NCBI GenBank assembly: GCA_036172665.1
Contig: CM069873.1
Span: 46,160,001-46,224,000 of the forward strand
Reading direction: 5' to 3'
Origin: Prosopocoilus inquinatus
Lineage: Eukaryota > Arthropoda > Insecta > Coleoptera > Lucanidae
Length of the DNA stretch: 64,000 bases
In this document: in pieces, positions 1 through 10,800 of the stretch
Layout of the letters: each line of letters starts with the position of its first letter
Position numbering within the stretch: position 1 is the stretch's first letter
Notes under the pieces: model-generated
Told to the model about the DNA's origin: nothing
The model's database searches: none
The model's input: only the letters and a program-made list of their open reading frames with translations
Made by a program: the position numbers and the translations under genes

Positions 1-149
1 GTGATGTATCTAATCGATCCTTACTCATCTATCATGTTATTTGACGTTTCGATGGACTCTAGTAACTCTGATGTGAGATACGAAGTTTTTGGACGCAGCA
101 GGAGCTGGAAATAGTTTTAAACGAAACTACACGTATTAACGTTGTTCGT
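1..149 (+). repeat. Reference monomer and its internal blocks
   Basis: Described once for all copies. Blocks in order: a conserved start GTGATGTATCTAATCGATCC with a ClaI site (ATCGAT); a variable TTACTCATCTATCATG segment, with TTAGCTACTATG and TTATCTATCATG alternatives; TTATTTGACGTTTCG, with GGCG and GTTTGG alternatives; a conserved GATGGACTCCAGTAACTCTG; GTGAGATAC; a variable segment CAAAGTTTTCGG, CAAAGTTCTCGG, CGAAATTTTCGG or CGAAGTTTTTGG; ACGCAGCAGAAGCTGGAAATAG; an A/T-rich TTTTAAACGAAAC; and a dyad AACAACACGCATTAGCGTTGTT. I counted a common version at 59 G+C of 149 (about 40%) with 7 CpGs. The choice of first base is arbitrary. This first copy is a class with CTCTAG and CGAAGTTTTTGG and carries an unusual AACTACACG. 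Confidence 0.95.
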
Positions 150-720
150 GTGATGTACCTAATCGATCCTTATTTATCTATCATGTTATTTGGCGTTTCG
201 ATGGACTCCAGTAACTCTGACGTGAGATACAAAGTTTTCGGACGCAGCAGAAGCTGGAAATTGTTTTAAACGAAACAACACGCATTAGGGTTGTTCCTGT
301 GATGTATCTAATCGATCCTTAATCATCTATCATTTTATTTGACGTTTGGATGGACTCCAGTATCTCTGATGTGAGATACGAAGTTTTTGGACGCAGCAGG
401 AGCTGGAAATAGTTTTAAACGAAACAACACGTATTAGCGTTGTTCCTGTGATGTATCTAATCGATCCTTACTTAGCTACTATGTTATTTGACGTTTCGAT
501 GGACTCCAGTAACTCTAATGTGAGATACGAAATTTTCGGACGCAGCAGAAGCTGGAAATAGTTTTAAACGAAACAACACGTATTAGCGTTGTCCCTGTGA
601 TGTATCTAATCGATCCTTACTTAGCTACTATGTTATTTCACGTTTCGATATACTCCAGTAACTCTAATGTGAGATACGAAATTTTCGGACGCAGCAGAAG
701 CTGGAAATAGTTTTAAACGA

Positions 721-742
721 AACAACACGCATTAGCGTTGTT
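721..742. other. Short imperfect dyad in the monomer (example copy)
   Basis: AACAA, a 2-nt bulge CA, CGC, a loop ATTA, GCG, TTGTT: eight base pairs could form around a 4-nt loop. The element recurs once per monomer. CGTATTAGCG copies have a G.T wobble next to the loop, and the CATTAGGGTTG and CATTACCGTTG classes break one pair of the inner stem. Short dyads are known features of several centromeric satellites; whether this one extrudes or binds protein is unknown. Confidence 0.55.
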
Positions 743-894
743 CCTGTGATGTATCTAATCGATCCTTACTTAGCTACTATGTTATTTGACGTTTCGATGG
801 ACTCCAGTATCTCTAATGTGAGATACGAAATTTTCGGACGCAGCAGAAGCTGGAAATAGTTTTAAACGAAACATCACGTATTAGCGTTGTTCCT

Positions 895-1042
895 GTGATG
901 TATCTAATCGATCCTTACTCATCTATCATGTTATTTGACGTTTGGATGGACTCCAGTAACTCTGATGTGAGATACAAAGTTCTCGGACGCAGCAGAAGCT
1001 GGAAATAGTTTGAACGAAACAACTCGTATTAGCGTTGTTCCT
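895..1042. repeat. 148-bp monomer with one T deleted
   Basis: The A/T-rich segment reads GGAAATAGTTTGAACG instead of the usual GGAAATAGTTTTGAACG, with the T run shortened at about 1009-1011. The following monomer starts at 1043 rather than 1044. This is a homopolymer-run change, so a sequencing or consensus error is as likely as a real deletion. Confidence 0.85.
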
Positions 1043-3339
1043 GTGATGTATCTAATCGATCCTTACTTATCTATCATGTTATTTGACGTTTGGATGGACT
1101 CCAGTAACTCTGATGTGAGATACAAAGTTCTCGGACGCAGCAGAAGCTGGAAATAGTTTTGAACGAGACAACACGTATTAGCGTTGTTCCTGTGATGTAT
1201 CTAATCGATCCTTACTTATCTATCATGTTATTTGGCGTTTCGATGGACTCCAGTAACTCTGCTGTGAGATACAAAGTTTTCGGACGCAGCAGAAGCTGGA
1301 AATAGTTTTGAACGAAACAACACGTATTAGCGTTGTTCCTGTGATGTATCTAATCGATCCTTACTTAGCTACTATGTTATTTGACGTTTCGATGGACTCC
1401 AATAACTCTGATGTGAGATACATAGTTCTAGGACGCAGCAGAAGCTGGAAAGAGTTTTGAACGAAACAACACGTATTAGCGTTGTTCCTGTGATGTATCT
1501 AATCGATCCTTACTTAGCTACTATGTTATTTGACGTTTCGATGGACTCCAGTAACTCTAATGTGAGATACGAAATTTTCGGACGCAGCAGAAGCTGGAAA
1601 TAGTTTTAAACGAAACAACACGCATTAGGGTTGTTCCTGTGATGTATCTAATCGATCCTTACTCATCTATCATTTTATTTGACGTTTGGATGGACTCCAG
1701 TAACTCTGATGTGAGATACAAAGTTTATGGACGCAGCAGAAGCTGGAAATAGATTTAAACGAAACAACACGCATTACCGTTGTTCCTGTGATGTATCTAA
1801 TCGATCCTTATTCATCTATCATGTTATTTGGCGTTTCGATGGACTCCAGTAACTCTGATGTGAGATACGAAGTTTTTGGACGCAGCAGGAGCTGGAAATA
1901 GTTTTAAACGAAACAACACGTATTAGCGTTGTTCCTGCGATGTATCTAATCGATCCTTACTTATCTATCATGTTATTTGACGTTTGGATGGACTCCAGTA
2001 ACTCTGATGTGAGATACATAGTTCTAGGACGCAGCAGAAGCTGGAAAGAGTTTTGAACGAAACAACACGTATTAGCGTTGTTCCTGTGATGTATCTAATC
2101 GATCCTTACTCATCTATCATGTTATTTGACGTTTGGATGGACTCTAGTAACTCTGATGTGAGATACGAAGTTTTTGGACGCAGCAGGAGCTGGAAATAGT
2201 TTTAAACGAAACGACATGTATTAGCGTTGTTCCTGTGATGTATCTAATCGATCCTTACTTAGCTACTATGTTATTTGACGTTTCGATGGACTCCAGTAAC
2301 TCTAATGTGAGATACGAAATTTTCGGACGCAGCAAAAGCTGGAAATAGTTTTAAACGAAACAACACGTATTAGCGTTGTTCCTGTGATGTATCTAATCGA
2401 TCCTTACTCATCTATCATGTTATTTGACGTTTGGATGGACTCCAGTAACTCTGATGTGAGATACAAAGTTCTCGGACGCAGCAGAAGCTAGAAATAGTTT
2501 TGAACGAAACAACACGTATTAGCGTTGTTCCTGTGATGTATCTAATCGATCCTTACTTATCTATCATGTTATTTGACGTTTGGATGGACTCCAGTAACTC
2601 TGATGTGAGATACAAAGTTTTCGGACGCAGCAGAAGCTGGAGATAGTTTCAAACGAAACAACACGCATTAGCGTTGTTCCTGTGATGTATCTAATCGATC
2701 CTTACTCATCTATCATGTTATTTGGCGTTTCGATGGACTCCAGTAACTCTGATGTGAGATACAAAGTTTTCGGACGCAGCAGAAGCTGGAAATAGTTTTG
2801 AACGAAACAACACGTATTAGCGTTGTTCCTGTGATGTATCTAATCGATCCTTACTCATCTATCATGTTATTTGACGTTTGGATGGACTCCAGTAACTCTG
2901 ATGTGAGATACAAAGTTCTCGGACGCAGCAGAAGCTGGAGATAGTTTCAAACGAAACAACACGCATTACCGTTGTTCCTGTGATGTATCTAATCGATCCT
3001 TACTCATCTATCATGTTATCTGGCGTTTCGATGGACTCCAGTAACTCTGATGTGAGATACGAAGTTTTTGGACGCAGCAGAAGCTGGAAATAGTTTTAAA
3101 CGAAACAACACGCATTAGGGTTGTTCCTGTGATGTATCTAATCGATCCTTACTCATCTATCATTTTATTTGACGTTTGGATGGACTCCAGTAACTCTGAT
3201 GTGAGATACAAAGTTTACGGACGCAGCAGAAGCTGGAAATAGATTTAAACGAAACAACACGCATTACCGTTGTTCCTGTGATGTATCTAATCGATCCTTA
3301 CTCATCTATCATGTTATCTGGCGTTTCGATGGACTCCAG

Positions 3340-4240
3340 TAACTCTGATGTGAGATACGAAGTTTTTGGACGCAGCAGGAGCTGGAAATAGTTTTAAACG
3401 AAACAACACGTATTAGCGTTGTTCCTGTGATGTATCTAATCGATCCTTACTTAGCTACTATGTTACTTGACGTTTCGATGGACTCCAGTAACTCTAATGT
3501 GAGATACGAAATTTTCGGACGCAGCAGAAGCTGGAAATAGTTTTAAACGAAACAACACGTATTAGCGTTGTTCCTGTGATGTATCTAATCGATCCTTACT
3601 CATCTATCATGTTATTTGGCGTTTCGATGGACTCCAGTAACTCTGACGTGAGATACAAAGTTTTCGGACGCAGCAGAAGCTGGAAATAGTTTTAAACGAA
3701 ACAACACGCATTAGCGTTGTTCCTGTGATGTATCTAATCGATCCTTACTCATCTATCATGTTATTTGACGTTTCGATGGACTCTAGTAACTCTGATGTGA
3801 GATACGAAGTTTTTGGACGCAGCAGGAGCTGGAAATAGTTTTAAACGAAACAACACGTATTAGCGTTGTTCCTGTGATGTATCTAATCGATCCTTACTTA
3901 GCTACTATGTTACTTGACGTTTCGATGGACTCCAGTAACTCTAATGTGAGATACGAAATTTTCGGACGCAGCAGAAGCTGGAAATAGTTTTAAACGAAAC
4001 AACACGTATTAGCGTTGTTCCTGTGATGTATCTAATCGATCCTTACTCATCTATCATGTTATTTGGCGTTTCGATGGACTCCAGTAACTCTGACGTGAGA
4101 TACAAAGTTTTCGGACGCAGCAGAAGCTGGAAATAGTTTTAAACGAAACAACACGCATTAGCGTTGTTCCTGTGATGTATCTAATCGATCCTTACTCATC
4201 TATCATGTTATTTGACGTTTCGATGGACTCTAGTAACTCT
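3340..4240. repeat. Tandem duplication of a 3-monomer block (447 bp)
   Basis: A trio of classes repeats at a 447-bp shift: a CGAAGTTTTTGG/GCAGGAGC monomer, a TTAGCTACTATGTTACTTGACG monomer with the rare TTAC, and a GGCGTTTCG monomer with the CTGACGTGAG variant. The TTAC variant sits in the monomers around 3455 and 3902. Similarity fails near 3314 against 3758 upstream, and near 3800 against 4245 downstream where the second copy reads GATCTGAG. The same trio also occurs singly in the 47-mer units near 8.8, 15.8 and 23.1 kb. Confidence 0.8.
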
Positions 4241-5089
4241 GATCTGAGATACAAAGTTTTCGGACGCAGCAGAAGCTGGAGATAGTTTTAAACGAAACAA
4301 CACGCATTAGCGTTGTTCCTGTGATGTATCTAATCGATCCTTACTCATCTGTCATGTTATTTGGCGTTTCGATGGACTCCAGTAACTCTGATGTGAGATA
4401 CAAAGTCTTCGGACGCAGCAGAAGCTGGAAATAGTTTTGAACGAAACAACACGTATTAGCGTTGTTCCTGTGATGTATCTAATCGATCCTTACTTAGCTA
4501 CTATGTTATTTGACGTTTCGATGGACTCCAGTAACTCTGATGTGAGATACGAAATTTTCGAACGCAGCAGAATCTGGAAATAGTTTGAAATGAAACAACA
4601 CGCATTAGCGTTGTTCCTGTGATGTATCTAATCGATCCTTACTCATCTATCATGTTATTTGATGTTTGGATGGACTCCAGTAACTCTGATGTGAGATACA
4701 ATGTTTTCGGACGCAGCAGAAGCTGGAAATAGTTTTAAACGAAACAACACGCATTAGCGTTGTTCCTGTGATGTATCTAATCGATCCTTACTCATCTATC
4801 ATGTTATTTGACGTTTGTATGGACTCCAGTAACTCTGATGTGAGATACAAAGTTTTCGGGCGCAGCAGAAGCTGGAAATAGTTTTAAACGAAACAACACG
4901 CATTAGCGTTGTTCCTGTGATGTATCTAATCGATCCTTACTCATCTATCATGTTATTTGACGTTTGGATGGACTCCAGTAACTCTGATGTGAGATACAAA
5001 GTTCTCGGACGCAGCTGAAGCTAGAAATAATTTTAAACGAAACAACACGCATTAGCGTTGTTCCTGTGATGTATCTAATCGATCCTTAC

Positions 5090-6880
5090 TCATCTATCAT
5101 GTTATTTGGCGTTTCGATGGACTCCAGTAACTCTGATGTGAGATACAAAGTTTTCGGACGCAGCAGAAGCTGGAAATAGTTTTGAACGAAACAACACGTA
5201 TTAGCGTTGTTCCTGTGATGTATCTAATCGATCCTTACTTAGCTACTATGTTATTTGACGTTTCGATGGACTCCAGTAACTCTGATGTGAGATACGAAAT
5301 TTTCGAACGCAGCAGAATCTGGAAATAGTTTTAAATGAAACAACACGCATTAGCGTTGTTCCTGTGATGTATCTAATCGATCCTTACTCATCTATCATGT
5401 TATTTGACGTTTCGATGGACTCTAGTAACTCTGATGTGAGATACGAAGCTTTTGGACGCAGCAGGAGCTGGAAATAGTTTTAAACGAAACAACACGTATT
5501 AGCGTTGTTCCTGTGATGTATCTAATCTATCCTTACTTAGCTACTATGTTATTTGACGTTTCGATGGACTCCAGTAACTCTAATGTGAGATACGAAATTT
5601 TCGGACGCAGCAGAAGCTGGAAATAGTTTTAAACGAAACAACACGTATTAGCGTTGTTCCTGTGATGTATCTAATCGATCCTTACTCATCTATCATGTTA
5701 TTTGGCGTTTCGATGGACTCCAGTAACTCTGATGTGAGATACAAAGTTTTCGGACGCAGCAGAAGCTGGAAATAGTTTTAAACGAAACAACACGCATTAG
5801 CGTTGTTCCTGTGATGTATCTAATCGATCCTTACTCATCTATCATTTTATTTGACGTATGGATGGACTCCAGTAACTCTGATGTGAGATACAAAGTTTAC
5901 GGACGCAGCAGAAGCTGGAAATAGTTTTAAACGAAACAACACGCATTACCGTTGTTCCTGTGATGTATCTAATCGATCCTTACTAATCTATCATGTTATT
6001 TGGCGTTTCGATGGACTCCAGTAACTCTGATGTGAGATACAAAGTTTTCGGACGCAGCAGAAGCTGGAAATAGTTTTGAACGAAACAACACGTATTAGCG
6101 TTGTTCCTGTGATGTATCTAATCGATCCTTACTTAGCTACTATGTTATTTGACGTTTCGATGGACTCCAGTAACTCTGATGTGAGATACGAAATTTTCGA
6201 ACGCAGCAGAATCTGGAAATAGTTTTAAATGAAACAACACGCATTAGCGTTGTTCCTGTGATGTATCTAATCGATCCTTACTCATCTATCATGTTATTTG
6301 ACGTTTCGATGGACTCTAGTAACTCTGATGTGAGATACGAAGCTTTTGGACGCAGCAGGAGCTGGAAATAGTTTTAAACGAAACAACACGTATTAGCGTT
6401 GTTCCTGTGATGTATCTAATCTATCCTTACTTAGCTACTATGTTATTTGACGTTTCGATGGACTCCAGTAACTCTAATGTGAGATACGAAATTTTCGGAC
6501 GCAGCAGAAGCTGGAAATAGTTTTAAACGAAACAACACGTATTAGCGTTGTTCCTGTGATGTATCTAATCGATCCTTACTCATCTATCATGTTATTTGGC
6601 GTTTCGATGGACTCCAGTAACTCTGATGTGAGATACAAAGTTTTCGGACGCAGCAGAAGCTGGAAATAGTTTTAAACGAAACAACACGCATTAGCGTTGT
6701 TCCTGTGATGTATCTAATCGATCCTTACTCATCTATCATTTTATTTGACGTATGGATGGACTCCAGTAACTCTGATGTGAGATACAAAGTTTACGGACGC
6801 AGCAGAAGCTGGAAATAGTTTTAAACGAAACAACACGCATTACCGTTGTTCCTGTGATGTATCTAATCGATCCTTACTAA
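5090..6880. repeat. Tandem pair of 6-monomer blocks (894 bp)
   Basis: Two copies of a six-monomer block lie side by side. Two markers set the 894-bp offset: the HindIII-bearing CGAAGCTTTTGG (AAGCTT at 5446 and 6340) and the ClaI-losing TAATCTATCC (starting at 5523 and 6417). Other members are a CGAAATTTTCGAACGC/GAATCTGG monomer, a GGCGTTTCG monomer, a CATTTTATTTGACGTATGG monomer and an ACTAATCTATC monomer. The same six-monomer order at the same 894-bp spacing reappears inside each 22-mer unit at 25.6-32.2 kb. Confidence 0.85.
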
Positions 6881-7300
6881 TCTATCATGTTATTTGGCGT
6901 TTCGATGGACTCCAGTAACTCTGATGTGAGATACAAAGTTCTCGGACGCAGCTGAAGCTAGAAATAGTTTTAAACGAAACAACACGCATTAGCGTTGTTC
7001 CTGTGATGTATTTAATCGATCCTTACTCAGCTATCATGTTATTTGACGTTTGAATGAACTCCAGAAACTCTGATGTGAGATACAAAGTTCTCGGACGCAG
7101 CAGAAGCTGGAAATAGTTTTGAACGAAACAACACGTATTAGCGTTGTTCCTGTGATGTATCTAATCGATCCTTACTTATCTACTATGTTATTTGACGTTT
7201 CGATGGACTCCAGTAACTCTGATGTGAGATACGAAATTTTCGAACGCAGCAGAATCTGGAAATAGTTTGAAATGAAACAACACGCATTAGCGTTGTTCCT
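6680..7300. repeat. Diverged tail of an older 47-mer unit
   Basis: These monomers align with about 13.68-14.29 kb at a 7,001-bp shift, so they occupy the end of a 47-monomer unit. They lack the 7-bp deletion found in the last monomer of both following units. The monomer at 7003 also differs at several sites, for example TTACTCAGCTATC and GAATGAACTCCAGAAAC. The block is therefore older than, or a recombinant of, the nearly identical units to its right. It marks the left edge of the recent amplification. Confidence 0.75.
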
Positions 7301-7449
7301 GTGATGTATCTAATCGATCCTTACTCATCTATCATGTTATTTGGCGTTTCGATGGACTCCAGTAACTCTGATGTGAGATACAAAGTTTTCGGACGCAGCA
7401 GAAGCTGGAAATAGTTTTGAACGAAACAACACGTATTAGCGTTGTTCCT

Positions 7450-7596
7450 GTGATGTATCTAATCGATCCTTACTCGTCTATCATTTTATTTGACGTTTGG
7501 ATGGACTCCAGTAACTCTGATGTGATACAAAGTTTACGGACGCAGCAGAAGCTGGAAATAGATTTAAACGAAACAACACGCATTACCGTTGTTCCT
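7450..7596. repeat. 147-bp monomer (2-bp deletion), unit 1
   Basis: GATGTGAGATAC is shortened to GATGTGATAC at about 7520-7528. The monomer becomes 147 bp, a multiple of three, so one reading frame runs across the junction and yields a 93-codon open stretch at 7417-7698 in which a block of about 45 residues is nearly repeated. The same deletion is at 14444-14590 and 21438-21584. Confidence 0.95.
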
Positions 7597-7745
7597 GTGA
7601 TGTATCTAATCGATCCTTACTCATCTATCATGTTATTTGGCGTTTCGATGTACTCCAGTAACTCTGATGTGAGATACAAAGTTCTCGGACGCAGCTGAAG
7701 CTAGAAATAATTTTAAACGAAACAACACGCATTAGCGTTGTTCCT

Positions 7746-7894
7746 GTGATGTATTTAATCGATCCTTACTCATCAATCATGTTATTTGACGTTTCGATGG
7801 ACTCTAGTAACTCTGATGTGAGATACGAAGTTTTTGGACGCAGCAGGAGCTGGAAATAGTTTTAAACGAAACAACACGTATTAACGTTGTTCGT
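7746..7894. repeat. Hybrid monomer at a two-monomer deletion, unit 1
   Basis: Its left part (GTGATGTATTTAATCG, then TTACTCATCAATC) matches the monomer at 21734 in unit 3 and the related one near 27.25 kb. Its right part (GACGTTTCG, CTCTAG, CGAAGTTTTTGG, then CGTATTAACG) matches the monomer at 22032. Unit 3 holds two extra monomers between these points. The simplest reading is an in-register loss of 298 bp in the ancestor of units 1 and 2. Confidence 0.8.
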
Positions 7895-10800
7895 GTGATG
7901 TATCTAATCGATCCTTATTTATCTATCATGTTATTTGACGTTTCGATGGACTCTAGTAACTCTGATGTGAGATACGAAGTTTTTGGGCGCAGCAGGAGCT
8001 CTAAATAGTTTTAAACGAAGCAACACGTTTTAGCGTTGTTCCTGTGATGTATCTAATCGATCCTTACTTATCTATCATGTTTTTTGACGTTTGGATGGAC
8101 TCCAGTAACTCTGATGTGAGATACAAAGTTTTCGGACGCAGCAGAAGCTGGAGATAGTTTTAAACGAAACAACACGCATTAGCGTTGTTCCTGTGATGTA
8201 TCTAATCGATCCTTACTCATCTATCATGTTATTTGGCGTTTCGATGGACTCCAGTAACTCTGATGTGAGATACAAAGTTTTCGGACGCAGCAGAAGCTAA
8301 AAATAGTTTTGAACGAAACAGCACGTCTTAGCGTTGTTCCTGTGATGTATCTAATCGATCTTTACTTAGCTACTATGTTATTTGACGTTTCGATGGACTC
8401 CAATAACTCTGATGTGAGATACAAAGTTTTCGGACGCAGCAGAAGCTGGAAATAGTTTTAAACGAAACAACACGCATTAGGGTTGTTCCTGTGATGTATC
8501 TAATCGATCCTTACTCATCTATCATTTTATTTGACGATTGGATGGACTCCAGTAACTCTGATGTGAGATACAAAGTTTACGGACGCAGCAGAAGCTGGAA
8601 ATAGATTTAAACGAAACAACACGCATTACCGTTGTTCCTGTGATGTATCTAATCGATCCTTACTCATCTATCATGTTATCTGGCGTTTCGATGGACTCCA
8701 GTAACTCTGATGTGAGATACGAAGTTTTTGGACGCAGCAGGAGCTGGAAATAGTTTTAAACGAAACAACACGTATTAGCGTTGTTCCTGTGATGTATCTA
8801 ATCGATCCTTACTTAGCTACTATGTTACTTGACGTTTCGATGGACTCCAGTAACTCTAATGTGAGATACGAAATTTTCGGACGCAGCAGAAGCTGGAAAT
8901 AGTTTTAAACGAAACAACACGTATTAGCGTTGTTCCTGTGATGTATCTAATCGATCCTTACTCATCTATCATGTTATTTGGCGTTTCGATGGACTCCAGT
9001 AACTCTGACGTGAGATACAAAGTTTTCGGACGCAGCAGAAGCTGGAAATAGTTTTAAACGAAACAACACGCATTAGCGTTGTTCCTGTGATGTATCTAAT
9101 CGATCCTTACTCATCTATCATGTTATTTGACGTTTCGATGGACTCTAGTAACTCTGATGTGAGATACGAAGTTTTTGGACGCAGCAGGAGCTGGAAATAG
9201 TTTTAAACGAAACAACACGTATTAACGTTGTTCGTGTGATGCATCTAATCGATCCTTATTTATCTATCATGTTATTTGACGTTTCGATGGACTCTAGTAA
9301 CTCTGATGTGAGATACGAAGTTTTTGGGCGCAGCAGGAGCTCTAAATAGTTTTAAACGAAGCAACACGTTTTAGCGTTGTTCCTGTGATGTATCTAATCG
9401 ATCCTTACTTATCTATCATGTTATTTGACGTTTGGATGGACTCCAGTAACTCTGATGTGAGATACAAAGTTTTCGGACGCAGCAGAAGCTGGAGATAGTT
9501 TTAAACGAAACAACACGCATTAGCGTTGTTCCTGTGATGTATCTAATCGATCCTTACTCATCTGTCATGTTATTTGGCGTTTCGATGGACTCCAGTAACT
9601 CTGATGTGAGATACAAAGTCTTCGGACGCAGCAGAAGCTGGAAATAGTTTTGAACGAAACAACACGTATTAGCGTTGTTCCTGTGATGTATCTAATCGAT
9701 CCTTACTTAGCTACTATGTTATTTGACGTTTCGATGGACTCCAGTAACTCTGATGTGAGATACGAAATTTTCGAACGCAGCAGAATCTGGAAATAGTTTG
9801 AAATGAAACAACACGCATTAGCGTTGTTCCTGTGATGTATCTAATCGATCCTTACTCATCTATCATGTTATTTGACGTTTGGATGGACTCCAGTAACTCT
9901 GATGTGAGATACAAAGTTTTCGGACGCAGCAGAAGCTGGAGATAGTTTTAAACGAAACAACACGCATTAGCGTTGTTCCTGTGATGTATCTAATCGATCC
10001 TTACTCATCTATCATGTTATTTGACGTTTGGATGGACTCTAGTAACTCTGATGTAAGATACGAAGTTTTTGGGCGCAGCAGGAGCTGGAAATAGTTTTAA
10101 ACGAAGCAACACGTATTAGCGTTGTTCCTGTGATGTATCTAATCGATCCTTACTTAGCTACTATGTTATTTCACGTTTCGATGGACTCCAGTAACTCTAA
10201 TGTGAGATACGAAATTTTCGGACGCAGCAGAAGCTGGAAATAGTTTTAAACGAAACAACACGCATTAGCGTTGTTCGTGTGATGTACCTAATCGATCCTT
10301 ATTTATCTATCATGTTATTTGACGTTTCGATGGACTCTAGTAACTCTGATGTGAGATACGAAGTTTTTGGGCGCAGCAGGAGCTCTAAATAGTTTTAAAC
10401 GAAGCAACACGTATTAGCGTTGTTCCTGTGATGTATCTAATCGATCCTTACTTATCTATCATGTTATTTGACGTTTGGATGGACTCCAGTAACTCTGATG
10501 TGAGATACAAAGTTTTCGGACGCAGCAGAAGCTGGAGATAGTTTTAAACGAAACAACACGCATTAGCGTTGTTCCTGTGATGTTTCTAATCGATCCTTAC
10601 TCATCTATCATGTTATTTGGCGTTTCGATGGACTCCAGTAACTCTGACGTGAGATACAAAGTTTTCGGACGCAGCAGAAGCTGGAAATTGTTTTAAACGA
10701 AACAACACGCATTAGGGTTGTTCCTGTGATGTATCTAATCGATCCTTACTCATCTATCATTTTATTTGACGTTTGGATGGACTCCAGTAACTCTGATGTG

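Larger units (their letters stand above)
1..5090. repeat. Loosely ordered monomers, left part of window
   Basis: Roughly 34 monomers in which variant classes alternate without a long HOR period that I could trace inside the segment. TTAGCTACTATG monomers, GGCGTTTCG monomers, CAAAGTTCTCGG monomers and CGAAGTTTTTGG monomers are mixed. The rare class GATACATAGTTCTAGG with GGAAAGAG appears near 1417 and 2010 and reappears only near 35.8 and 36.1 kb. A two-monomer similarity links about 3013 and 3311 (GTTATCTGGCG). No gene or non-satellite sequence is present. Confidence 0.8.

Noticed and set aside
45..64. CENP-B box-like match in GTTTCGATGGACTCCAG
   Set aside because: Seven of the nine core positions of the mammalian CENP-B box fit (TTCG, A, C and the last G), but the CGGG end reads CCAG. 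The match is lost in GTTTGGATGG monomers, so it is below what I would call a site.
278..292. Telomere-like TTAGGG within CATTAGGGTTG monomers
   Set aside because: It occurs once per monomer of one class and is never tandem. It is a one-base variant of the usual ATTAGCGTTG.
7417..7698. 93-codon open reading frame (also at 14411-14692 and 21405-21686)
   Set aside because: It lies entirely inside satellite monomers and exists only because of a 2-bp deletion that keeps the frame. The product is two nearly identical halves of translated satellite, with no recognisable domain or ribosome-binding context.
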